Below, piece by piece: positions 19,796-27,945 of a DNA stretch of 64,000 nucleotides. Made by a program: the position numbers and the translations under genes. The first letter of the stretch is position 1. Each line of letters begins with the position of its first letter. The DNA is from Rahnella woolbedingensis (GTDB lineage Bacteria > Pseudomonadota > Gammaproteobacteria > Enterobacterales > Enterobacteriaceae), in NCBI RefSeq assembly GCF_003602095.1, contig NZ_RAHH01000020.1, positions 42,045 through 106,044 of the forward strand, read 5' to 3'. The notes under the pieces are model-generated. The model searched no databases. It was given only the letters and a program-made list of their open reading frames with translations, and was not told where the DNA came from.

Positions 19796-20835
19796 GGATG
19801 CGATCCGTTATTGTTTGCGGGTAACGCCGGCGGACCTTCGACCAGTTGCCTGAACGGTGCGGCATCGGTGCGTAACACCAGCTGAGTGCCCGGCGAAATC
19901 ACGCTGTTGAGCGTATCGAGCGAACGCAGCAAATCATACAACTGGGGATTACCGGCCCAGGCTTTGGCGTAAATCGCCGCGCTCTGCACCTGCGCCTGCG
20001 CTTCAATATTGGCGGCGTTAACCGACGCATCGGCTTTAATCACACGGGCATCGCGTTCAGCAGAAGATCGGATTTCAGCCGCCTGACGCTTACCTTCAGC
20101 AGAGCGCTGGGTGGCGATGGTTTCGCGTTCGGCACGCATACGATCTACGGTCGCATCCAGTGTTACCGACGGCAGCGTCAGGCGTTCGACGCCAACCTGC
20201 ACTAATTCGATGCCATAACTGTCGAGCAACTGGCGGGCAATCTGGTCATGTAAATGCTGCTCAAAACCGGAAAGCCGGATTTTGCTGGCGTCGGTATTGA
20301 CCAGATCAGCCAGCGCAAAACCGCTGGTAGTGGTTTCCAGCGCCGATCCGATAAACGTGCGTATCTGCGCCGCCGCCATATCCGGCTGATTCTGTACCGC
20401 GCGGATAAAACGCTGCACATGCTGAGGATCGTTTTTCACCTGCCAGACGGTGTAAGCCTGCACGATGATCCGCAGACCGTCGCGCGTGCCGACATCCTGT
20501 AAACCGCTCGACGTGGTGCGGATACGTAAATCCACCGGAATTGCCGTCTCCAACGGAACCGGCAAATGCCACGCCAGCCCCGGATTCAATAGCACGCGCA
20601 CCGGATTACCAAAGCGGGTGATCACCATTGCTTCGCCGGAACGCACCTGTACCAGACAGGCTGACGCGGCAATCAGCGCCACTATCGCGATAGCGATGGC
20701 AGCCCGTCGCCAGAATTTGGGTGCCGCCGGGCCGGAATGATGGTGATGATGGTGATGTCCGCCACCGTGATGATGCCCGCCATGTGCGTGGCGGTCGTCG
20801 TGATCGTGGGCCTGAGTATGTTGGGAATCACTCAC
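19792..20835 (-). CDS. SPFH/band-7 membrane protein with histidine-rich N-terminus, HflC-like
   Basis: A 347-residue protein. The first 33 residues contain 15 histidines, ending in a run of seven (GGGHHHHHHH), interspersed with Asp and Gly, a typical metal-binding tail. A membrane segment follows at about residues 44-62, then an SPFH domain from VRSGEAMVITRFGNPVRVL and a coiled coil (ERETIATQRSAEGKRQAAEI). By HflC topology the tail would be cytoplasmic. The P1B ATPase of the same operon lacks its own metal-binding domain, so this tail may buffer or deliver the metal; that is inference. Both ends overlap neighbours by 4 bases. Confidence 0.78.
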   Translation of the reverse strand: MSDSQHTQAHDHDDRHAHGGHHHGGGHHHHHHHSGPAAPKFWRRAAIAIAIVALIAASACLVQVRSGEAMVITRFGNPVRVLLNPGLAWHLPVPLETAIPVDLRIRTTSSGLQDVGTRDGLRIIVQAYTVWQVKNDPQHVQRFIRAVQNQPDMAAAQIRTFIGSALETTTSGFALADLVNTDASKIRLSGFEQHLHDQIARQLLDSYGIELVQVGVERLTLPSVTLDATVDRMRAERETIATQRSAEGKRQAAEIRSSAERDARVIKADASVNAANIEAQAQVQSAAIYAKAWAGNPQLYDLLRSLDTLNSVISPGTQLVLRTDAAPFRQLVEGPPALPANNNGSHP

Positions 20836-22790
20836 CGGGTAGTCTCCGCTTTAACAGAATGCGCCGTTTTATCCGCTCCGGGCGTAAATGGCAGGGTGAA
20901 ATTTCTCAGATCCAGAACCGGCGGCGTTCCGCCACCAATACGGCTGTCGACAATCAAAACTTTTGGATGTTGTTGCATCGCCAGCGTCAGCTGACTGAAA
21001 TAACGCTCGGTCAGGAATGACTGTCCGCCTGCCTGATACGCCTGATTTTCAGCGTTAAACCGCAAGGCCATGACCTGTGCCTGATCGAGACTCTCATGAC
21101 TTTGTGCGCTGGCGGCGTCGAGCGCCAGACGGGAAAATTGCTGTGCGGCATTAAGCTGCTGCGCGGCCTGTCCTTTCTCACCGGCAATCGCGCTTTGCGC
21201 CAGAATCTGTGCCGCCTGTACGCCATGATAAGCGTCCGCCGCGCCCGCTGGCGGATGGATGGATTCAATCACCGTCGCCAGCAGTTCCACGCCGCTGTGA
21301 AGATTATCCAGCTGACTTTGCACTTTCTGGCCGATGTCTGCGGCAAGACGAGTCTGTTCACTGCCCAGAAGATTGTCGAGCGTGCGGGAGGAGAAATCGT
21401 GCACCAGAACCTGATTGGCAATACTGCGGATCAGCACCGGCATATTTTCGGTGTGATACAGGCTCGCCATCGCCGCGTCATCGTTCATGCCAACGCGGTA
21501 CACAAACCGCACATCCATATCCATGATTTGAAAACTTTGCCGGTCATTGCCCGCACTGGCGATAATTTGCGATTTGTCGCTGCTGTGGCTGGAATCCCAC
21601 AACCGGTTAGCGCTTTCCGGCGCGGAGCCTTCGGCAGTATCGGCGACCACGACCGGCGAAGCCGACACCGGTTCTTCCGCGCCGGTGGTGAGTTCGTGCA
21701 CTTCACCGTTATCGACCATTTGCGTATGCCCGAAAGGCCACGGCAGACCAAGATGCAAACCGGGTGGTCTGACCGCGACCGGTTTTCCAAAGGATTCGTA
21801 AATCCCGCGCTGCGTCAGCGGGACTTCACTGACACCGGTCAGCAGCCAGCCCGTCAGCAGTAAGAATGCGGCCAGCGGCAGCAGTGCGCGGCGGATAAAA
21901 TGGAATGCCCAGATCTGGCGCAGATCGATACCAAAATGCTGATGCAGTTCATTTTGCACAAACTGCAACGGACGCGGCGGCCAGCAAATTTGTGCCGCCA
22001 GCAGACTGCCCGCGATAAATTCCGGCTCTTTGTCCTCACGCGGCGGCGAAAACAGCGCCATCAGCGCACGCAGGAAAAGCTCCAGTGCCACCAGCGCCGG
22101 TATTATGCCGGTCAGCACCAACAGATGCGCTGGCCAGACCGCCGTACCATGGGCAAACATCACACCCGCGGCGCTCAGTAATAAAACGCCCATCAGCATG
22201 CGTAACAGCGGTGCCAGTCTTGCGGCTTCCGGCCATTCCTGCGAACTTTTTAACGTCCAGTGGCGTTCCAGTACCAGCACCGCAAAAGCGCATAGAATGA
22301 AAAATGAACCGGCAAAATATCCCGCGTCGCCTGCTTCGTTAATGGGTAACGGCAGTTGCCACAACAGCACAATGAGCAGTAACGCGGCCAGCGAGGGAAA
22401 TGCCTGAAAGAAAACGTGCGGATCTACATAACGCAACAGCGGGCGCACCCTGGGCGAAGCGGTCAGCCGATGAAGAAAAGCAGGCGGAGTTTCCGGTGAA
22501 ACGGGCTCATCGCGGGGCGCAAACTGATGGTCACGCCAGCGGGTAATGCGCCGGGCACATTGCAGGGAGGCGGCACACACCCACAGTGCGGCCATGATAT
22601 TGCCGGCCAGCCACGGCCAGACTGAATCTGCAGAGACCATATACAGCATCAGCAGTATCAGATACAGCACGCTGCTGATCACCATGATGCCGTTGATGAG
22701 CCCGGTCAGCCAGCGGGTGTGGGATGCAGCCGCCTGAAAACGCAGAGACTTACTGGCGTCATCAGTCCCGGATGCCTTGTTTATACTCAT
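20832..22790 (-). CDS. Large polytopic SPFH protein, HflK-like with N-terminal membrane domain
   Basis: A 652-residue protein. The first 320 residues hold about seven hydrophobic segments (30-52, 58-76, 131-145, 158-174, 195-213, 221-243 and 303-320). Then follows an HflK-like SPFH domain beginning EVPLTQRGIYESFGKPVAVR and a coiled-coil region (about 540-600). HflK itself has one membrane segment, so the polytopic domain is an addition. It is the first gene of the four-gene operon, its stop overlapping the next start by 4 bases. The promoter should lie in the 200-base gap before it; no operator was recognised there. Confidence 0.75.
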   Translation of the reverse strand: MSINKASGTDDASKSLRFQAAASHTRWLTGLINGIMVISSVLYLILLMLYMVSADSVWPWLAGNIMAALWVCAASLQCARRITRWRDHQFAPRDEPVSPETPPAFLHRLTASPRVRPLLRYVDPHVFFQAFPSLAALLLIVLLWQLPLPINEAGDAGYFAGSFFILCAFAVLVLERHWTLKSSQEWPEAARLAPLLRMLMGVLLLSAAGVMFAHGTAVWPAHLLVLTGIIPALVALELFLRALMALFSPPREDKEPEFIAGSLLAAQICWPPRPLQFVQNELHQHFGIDLRQIWAFHFIRRALLPLAAFLLLTGWLLTGVSEVPLTQRGIYESFGKPVAVRPPGLHLGLPWPFGHTQMVDNGEVHELTTGAEEPVSASPVVVADTAEGSAPESANRLWDSSHSSDKSQIIASAGNDRQSFQIMDMDVRFVYRVGMNDDAAMASLYHTENMPVLIRSIANQVLVHDFSSRTLDNLLGSEQTRLAADIGQKVQSQLDNLHSGVELLATVIESIHPPAGAADAYHGVQAAQILAQSAIAGEKGQAAQQLNAAQQFSRLALDAASAQSHESLDQAQVMALRFNAENQAYQAGGQSFLTERYFSQLTLAMQQHPKVLIVDSRIGGGTPPVLDLRNFTLPFTPGADKTAHSVKAETTR

Positions 22791-22992
22791 GTCCGCTCCG
22801 GCAGAAGAGAAAAATAACCCGCACGCGGACAGGGCGCCAGCGATCGCGAAGTCAACCGAGCGTAACCGTATAACATTACAGAATTTTCAGCGATATGAAT
22901 TTAGCCGTTTTTTTGCCACGAATTGTAAGCGTTTATCAGCAAGGCGGGACAACCGGCAGATTGGGTTTCTGCCAGCCGCTCTGAAAAGAATT

Positions 22993-24129
22993 TTACGTCA
23001 GGGAGACTTGTTCGAAATGCTGGAACATCGCCAGCGCCAGGCCGCGGGCGGGATTGAACCGCTCGGCGACGAACGTAATGTGCGTGCGGCTAAATGCAAA
23101 CGTCAGGGTAAATTCCTGCGCCGCCGCCAGCGTATTTTCCACAAATAGCGGATGACTGTTATAAGGGCAATCAATCAGCAACGTTTTCGGATTCACCAGA
23201 TGGATAATCTGACTCAGCGCTTTTCCTAAAAGCCTTCCGGCCTGCGCCATGACTTCATCCACAATGTCTGCCGACTGCTGGCGGTTATCCCAGCTCAGAC
23301 CGGGCTGACGTTGTTCGAGTTGCCGGTTAATGGCGGAGAAACCTATCAGTGATTCCAGACAACCCCGCTGACCGCATGAACACAGCGGCCCGTCGGGCAG
23401 TACCGCTAAGTGACCGACTTCCCCCGCCGTCCAGCTGCCGCCGGAATACACGCCATGTTCCGTCAGCAGCGCGCCACCGATACCCTCACCAATGCGCAGA
23501 TAAAAACAGGCGTCATTTTCTTTCGCCATATCGCCCTCACGGGCAATCAGTGACGCTGCTTTCACGTTATTCCATACGCTGACCGGAACGGTCTCCGCGC
23601 AGGTCAGCAACGGTTGCAGACTCACTTCGCCCCAGCCCAGGTGCGAGGAAACATGCAGAACACCCAGCTGGTGATCAACGATGCCGGGAAATCCGATGCC
23701 GATACCGACCAGATCCGGCCACTTCTGATGCAGTTGCTGGCAATGACGCATGATTTCAGCCAGTACGGTGCGGGGTTCAGACGTATCGAGGGTGACGGTG
23801 TTTTCATCGATAATCTGCGAGAAATAATCACAAACCATCCAGTGCAGGCGGTTGCGCTCAATCATAATACCGCCAGCTTTAATCGACGACGGTTTCAGCG
23901 CGACGTGAATTTTAGGACGCCCGATGCTGCTGGTTTGCGCCACGCCCTGTTCTTCGACATAGCCCAGCGCAATCAGGTCATCGACAATCAGGGAAATGGT
24001 GTTTTTGCTCAGTGCCAGCGCACGAGAAATATCCAGACGGGAACTGATTTTCTGCTGGCGGAGATAAGCCAGTACGCGTTTTTCGTTGTACTGGCGCAAC
24101 AGCGCGGGTCCTTTGCCTGAGTCTTTCAT
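22993..24129 (-). CDS. ROK family transcriptional repressor (NagC/Mlc-like)
   Basis: About 378 residues. An N-terminal winged helix-turn-helix (RVLAYLRQQKISSRLDISRA, ALSKNTISLIVDDLIALGYV) is followed by a ROK sugar-binding domain with the zinc motif CSCGQRGCLES near residue 257. Kinase features are missing: no N-terminal DxGGT ATP loop, and the catalytic ND pair of ROK kinases is NN (in VSVWNNVKAAS). It is therefore a regulator, not a sugar kinase. Start placed at ATG 24129 behind GGAAAG; an ATG five codons earlier (24144) is possible. It lies behind nagA-like on the same strand and probably controls this amino-sugar cluster. Confidence 0.83.
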   Translation of the reverse strand: MKDSGKGPALLRQYNEKRVLAYLRQQKISSRLDISRALALSKNTISLIVDDLIALGYVEEQGVAQTSSIGRPKIHVALKPSSIKAGGIMIERNRLHWMVCDYFSQIIDENTVTLDTSEPRTVLAEIMRHCQQLHQKWPDLVGIGIGFPGIVDHQLGVLHVSSHLGWGEVSLQPLLTCAETVPVSVWNNVKAASLIAREGDMAKENDACFYLRIGEGIGGALLTEHGVYSGGSWTAGEVGHLAVLPDGPLCSCGQRGCLESLIGFSAINRQLEQRQPGLSWDNRQQSADIVDEVMAQAGRLLGKALSQIIHLVNPKTLLIDCPYNSHPLFVENTLAAAQEFTLTFAFSRTHITFVAERFNPARGLALAMFQHFEQVSLT

Positions 24130-24197
24130 GTCATGACTTTCCATCGCGTTACACCGTAGCGTCGCATTATTACATGACTGAGGATCCGCGCGTCAAC

Positions 24198-25355
24198 CTA
24201 TTCACCCCGCCAGACTTCCGCCCCGTTTTTGTAAGTGGCCATCAGCCGCAGCGTATTGTCTGACGCCGGTTGCAGCAGTATGGCATCCAGTGGCGCACCG
24301 GGACTAAGCCCCTGAGCTACCGGAAGATTCAGGCGCGACGCCGGACGCACCGACGCCATCTGAATCGCCTCTGTCAGCGGGGCAATGTCATTTCTGACCA
24401 GTGTATTAACGCCGTATAACAGCCCCTGCACCGATCCTGCCAGCAGCGCCGGATTGCTGGCCATCGACAGCCTTCCTTCTGCGCTCAGCACCACGTCGCC
24501 ACCGATATGCGAATGGTAACAGCCCGGCGGCATTCCGGCGTGGCTGGTCACGTCACTGACCAGCAGCGCTCTGCCGTTTTTGGCACGAATAAAGGTTTTC
24601 AGCACAGACAGCGGCAAATGTTCGCCATCGGCAATCATCGCGCACCACAGGCCATCCTGCGCCAGCTGCTCCCAGATATAGTTCGGATGGCGCGGCAACG
24701 TCAGATGAGCACCATTGCCCAGATGCGTCGACATCCGCGCCCCGGCTTTCACCGCCGAAGCAATTTGCTCCGGACTGGCAGCGGTATGCCCGATGGAAAC
24801 CACCACATTATGCACGGTGCACTGGCGGATAAAATCTTCCGCCTGCGGCCATTCCGGCGAAAGAGTGATCATGCGAATTCGCCCTTCTGCCACAGTCTGC
24901 CAGCGCTGAAACTGCGCCCAGTCAGGTGCCTGAATGTGAGCCAGATTGTGCGCCCCGCGCGGCCCATCCTGCGGGGATAAAAACGGCCCTTCCAGATGGA
25001 TACCGGCAACAGATTGCTCCACCGCCGAAAATTCACGGCAGGCCGCCGCCAGCGTGGCAACCATTTTGGTGATTTCATCTGCGCTGTTGGTGATCACCGT
25101 CGGCATAAACGTCGTGACGCCCTGCTGCCACAGCGCGTGCGTCACGTCTTTCACAGAATCCACGGTAAAAGGGAAACTGTTAAAATCAGCGCCGCCGTAA
25201 CCGTTGACCTGCAAGTCGACTAATCCGGGTGCTACCAGCGGAAGGCTCTGGCTGCCGGTCGCCGGACGTATCTGGCTGATAATGCCGTCCTGCGACACAA
25301 TTTCCACCGGCTGCTGCGTGCGGTAATCCCTGCCGCGTAACGTGATTTCACTCAT
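24198..25355 (-). CDS. nagA: N-acetylglucosamine-6-phosphate deacetylase-like amidohydrolase
   Basis: A 385-residue amidohydrolase. Metal-site and catalytic motifs typical of enterobacterial NagA are visible: QVNGYGG (49-55, Gln replacing the HxH of other amidohydrolases), HLEGPFLSP with E122, SIGHTAASPE, HLGNGAH and the catalytic aspartate in LLVSDVTSHAG. It should deacetylate an N-acetyl amino-sugar phosphate. The start overlaps the end of the nagB-like gene by 8 bases. A longer in-frame reading upstream lies inside that gene and is not supported. It is likely a paralogue of the housekeeping nagA, with somewhat different specificity possible. Confidence 0.85.
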   Translation of the reverse strand: MSEITLRGRDYRTQQPVEIVSQDGIISQIRPATGSQSLPLVAPGLVDLQVNGYGGADFNSFPFTVDSVKDVTHALWQQGVTTFMPTVITNSADEITKMVATLAAACREFSAVEQSVAGIHLEGPFLSPQDGPRGAHNLAHIQAPDWAQFQRWQTVAEGRIRMITLSPEWPQAEDFIRQCTVHNVVVSIGHTAASPEQIASAVKAGARMSTHLGNGAHLTLPRHPNYIWEQLAQDGLWCAMIADGEHLPLSVLKTFIRAKNGRALLVSDVTSHAGMPPGCYHSHIGGDVVLSAEGRLSMASNPALLAGSVQGLLYGVNTLVRNDIAPLTEAIQMASVRPASRLNLPVAQGLSPGAPLDAILLQPASDNTLRLMATYKNGAEVWRGE

Positions 25356-26124
25356 CCGGTAACTCCCCGAAACCGGCGATATCGGTGTAAAGCGTACAGG
25401 CCGGATGTGTGCGCAGCACTGTGGCCGGACAATCCACCGACTGCGGCGCATTCAGTGTCTGCGTAACCGCCTGATGTTTATTTTTGCCGGGCACCATGCA
25501 GAACAGGCGCGCAGCCGCCATCAGCGTCGGGATGGTCAGCGTCAGCGCGTGCGTCGGCACATATTCCAATGCGGGGAAACAGCCGTCATTCACCTGCTGC
25601 TGACGGCAAATGGCATCCAGCTCGACGATTTTCATCGGCTGCGGATCGTTAAAATCAGCCACCGGCGGATCGTTAAAGGCCAGATGCCCGTTCTCTCCAA
25701 TGCCGAGGCAGACCATATCCACCGGCGCCTGTTGCAGCAGGCGGGCGTAGTCCGCACAGTTCTGCGCCGCATCACCCGCTGCCGGAATTTTATGTACCGT
25801 GCCAGGGCTGACTTTGCCGAATAAATGCGTCGTCAGATAGTGACTGAACAAGGCCGGTGAACCGACCGGCAACCCGACGTATTCGTCCATGTGAAAAGCA
25901 TCAACACGCGCCCAGTCGATATCTTCGGCCTGCGCCAGATATTCCAAAAATTCATTCTGGGATGGCGCGGCGGCAAAGATTATGCGAACGCGATCCTGCT
26001 CTTTAAGCCGCTGATGTAAATGGCTGACTGCATCGCGGGCAGCGGCCTGCCCCATTTCCAGACGGGTGGAAAACACTTCAACATTCAGGCGTCCTGCCTG
26101 CGTGGTATATCGCGGAGATGTCAT
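25348..26124 (-). CDS. nagB: Glucosamine-6-phosphate deaminase-like protein
   Basis: A 258-residue protein of the NagB/6-phosphogluconolactonase fold. It has the active-site segments FHMDEYVG (D80/E81) and GIGENGHLAFNDPP (141-154, with H147), corresponding to the deaminase D72 and the H143 loop of E. coli NagB. It would convert an amino-sugar phosphate to the keto-sugar phosphate and ammonia. It overlaps nagA by 8 bases and follows the symporter gene by 34 bases, so the three form one operon. Confidence 0.83.
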   Translation of the reverse strand: MTSPRYTTQAGRLNVEVFSTRLEMGQAAARDAVSHLHQRLKEQDRVRIIFAAAPSQNEFLEYLAQAEDIDWARVDAFHMDEYVGLPVGSPALFSHYLTTHLFGKVSPGTVHKIPAAGDAAQNCADYARLLQQAPVDMVCLGIGENGHLAFNDPPVADFNDPQPMKIVELDAICRQQQVNDGCFPALEYVPTHALTLTIPTLMAAARLFCMVPGKNKHQAVTQTLNAPQSVDCPATVLRTHPACTLYTDIAGFGELPDE

Positions 26125-26158
26125 ATCAAAACCTGCTCTTTGTGTTTATTGAGTTCCA

Positions 26159-27682
26159 TTATCGGGATTCAGACTGATACGCGGCAGCCACTTTGGGCGC
26201 AGGCAGGTCTTCGGCCTGATCCTGATTCAGCGCATTCAGTAAAACATCCACTTCAGCACTGACCGGACGGCGGCGAAGTAATCCGCCAATGACAAAGACC
26301 GCCAGCGATAACAGCACCGGAATGGCGACAATCTGCGCAGTGCTCATGTCCGGCACTACAAATTTGACCAGGAAAAAGGCTGAGACACCGGCCGCCCAGG
26401 AGGTGATTGCCGCAGCCGGTCCGCATTTACGGAACCACGGCAATAAGCCGAGCAGCATCGGGATAGAAATCGGCCCGACCAGCCCGCCGAACCAAACAAT
26501 CAGCAGCGACAGTACGCCACCAAAACGGCTGGCATTAACGGCAATCAGCAGCGTTGTGAGGATAAACAGCACCACCGTCACGCGCGCCACCAGCAGTGAC
26601 GATTGCCCCTGACCAAAGCGTTTCGGCAGCAACACCGGCAGAATATCGCGGGTGACCACGGCGGTGATGGCGTTAGAATCTGAAGAGGTCATCGACAAAG
26701 TGTGGGTAAACATGGCGACCAGCACCAGCCCGATCAGACCGTTCGGCAGCAGATTCATCGCCATGATCGAATAAGACTGTGAAGGGTCAGCAATATCCGG
26801 GAACAGCAGCGGTGCGGCCCACATCGGATAAAACAAAATCAGCGGCCAGACCAGATACAGCACCGAAGAAAGTAACGCGGCTTTGCGGGCATCTTTTCCC
26901 CGCGGTGAGGCGATAAAACGCTGCGCCAGATTCCAGGTGCCGCCGTTATAGCTCAGGGTGTAAATGACAAAATACGCCAGAATAAAGCCCATCGAATACG
27001 GCCCCGCGACGATGTCAGTATGGCCTGCGGGCAACCGGTCCCAGATAGTCAGCAGATTGCTGAAACCACCGAGGTGAAACGCCACCGCGATCACCATCAC
27101 AATCGCGGCAATAAACTGGACAATAAACTGCCCAAAATCGTTACAGGCATCCGCCCACAAGCCGCCGAGCACGGTATAAAACAGGCACAGCACACCCGAA
27201 ATCGCGATACCCACCAGCGGATCCAGCCCGGTAAACACGTTGATGATAATGGCGATAGCCGCCCATTTAGCGCCGACGTCGAAGGTTTTCAGAAACACTC
27301 CGCTCCACGCCAGAATCTGCTGCGTCGGCACGTTATAACGTGTGGCGAGATATTCCATCGGTGATTCGATATTCATATGGATCCGCAACCGTGCCCAGCG
27401 TGGCGCAAAAATCACTGACCCGATGAAAACGGCAATCGAGATCGGGAATGCCCACCAGAAATAAATGGTCAGCCCGTATTTGTAGGCCACCGCCGCATAC
27501 GCAACAAATACCGCCGCGCTGTAGCCGGACATATGGTGTGAAATCCCTGAAAGCCACCAGGGCATTTTGCCCCCTGCGGCGAAGAAATCTTTGGTGTTGC
27601 CCACTTTGCGCATCGCCCACAACGTGGTCATCACAATCATCAACGCGTACAGCGCCATGACAAAATAGTCTATCCCGTTCAT
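26159..27682 (-). CDS. Sodium:solute symporter (SSS family)
   Basis: A 507-residue protein with about 13-14 membrane segments, starting MNGIDYFVMALYALMIVMTT. SSS-family sequence includes NTKDFFAAGGKMPWWLSGIS, YTLSYNGGTWNLAQRF and MFTHTLSMTSSDSNAI. The ATG at 27682 follows CTCCGGAG; a TTG 18 bases earlier is unlikely. It is first in the operon with NagB-like and NagA-like enzymes, so an amino sugar is the likely substrate. Since such symporters do not phosphorylate, a kinase encoded elsewhere would be needed. Confidence 0.85.
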   Translation of the reverse strand: MNGIDYFVMALYALMIVMTTLWAMRKVGNTKDFFAAGGKMPWWLSGISHHMSGYSAAVFVAYAAVAYKYGLTIYFWWAFPISIAVFIGSVIFAPRWARLRIHMNIESPMEYLATRYNVPTQQILAWSGVFLKTFDVGAKWAAIAIIINVFTGLDPLVGIAISGVLCLFYTVLGGLWADACNDFGQFIVQFIAAIVMVIAVAFHLGGFSNLLTIWDRLPAGHTDIVAGPYSMGFILAYFVIYTLSYNGGTWNLAQRFIASPRGKDARKAALLSSVLYLVWPLILFYPMWAAPLLFPDIADPSQSYSIMAMNLLPNGLIGLVLVAMFTHTLSMTSSDSNAITAVVTRDILPVLLPKRFGQGQSSLLVARVTVVLFILTTLLIAVNASRFGGVLSLLIVWFGGLVGPISIPMLLGLLPWFRKCGPAAAITSWAAGVSAFFLVKFVVPDMSTAQIVAIPVLLSLAVFVIGGLLRRRPVSAEVDVLLNALNQDQAEDLPAPKVAAAYQSESR

Positions 27683-27739
27683 CGTTAACTCCGGAGGCAA
27701 GATTGCATTGTCGAAGTCCGGCGGGAATACTTGCCGGTT

Positions 27740-27770
27740 TTTAATTAATCCTAACTAAGAACTAATTAAA
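27740..27770. promoter_or_regulatory. AT-rich inverted repeat upstream of the symporter gene, possible ROK operator
   Basis: Arms TTTAATTA (27740-27747) and TAATTAAA (27763-27770) are perfect over 8 bp with a 15-base spacer. GG on the left and CC on the right lie just outside, extending the symmetry. It lies 60-90 bases before the symporter start, where a repressor would act. NagC and Mlc bind AT-rich inverted repeats of similar architecture; the link to the local ROK protein is inference. Confidence 0.5.
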
Positions 27771-27791
27771 CCTAGCATGAGAAAACCCGAA

Positions 27792-27817
27792 CAAAACGTG
27801 AACAAGATCACGTAATT
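27792..27817. promoter_or_regulatory. CRP-like binding site upstream of the amino-sugar operon
   Basis: The sequence CGTGAACAAGATCACG (27797-27812) matches TGTGA-N6-TCACA at 8 of 10 core positions and is symmetric, with AAAA before and TAATT after it. It is about 115 bases upstream of the symporter ATG on the minus strand, suited to class I activation of a catabolic operon. Confidence 0.6.
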
Positions 27818-27907
27818 TTTCAATAATTATTAAAGCGTTATAGGACTTTCTTATGGATGAGGCGGCGCTCAACATTCAGCCGAGTGAGGAAATGGCGAAG
27901 AACATCA

Positions 27908-27937
27908 TAAAAAAGGTGCCGTTTTCAGGCGGCACCT
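27908..27937 (-). terminator. Terminator of the SulP gene
   Basis: Read on the minus strand, a stem AAGGTGCCG/CGGCACCTT with loop CCTGAAAA is followed by TTTTTTATG. It begins nine bases after the SulP stop. The stem is nearly the same as that behind afuC. Confidence 0.85.
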
Positions 27938-27945
27938 TAAGGATT

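Noticed and set aside
23000..24129. ROK protein as an amino-sugar kinase
   Set aside because: It has an N-terminal helix-turn-helix, lacks the DxGGT loop and has NN instead of the catalytic ND.
25356..25451. 32-residue N-terminal extension of the NagA-like protein
   Set aside because: It overlaps the coding end of the NagB-like gene and is not family-like; the 8-base overlap start is typical for an operon.
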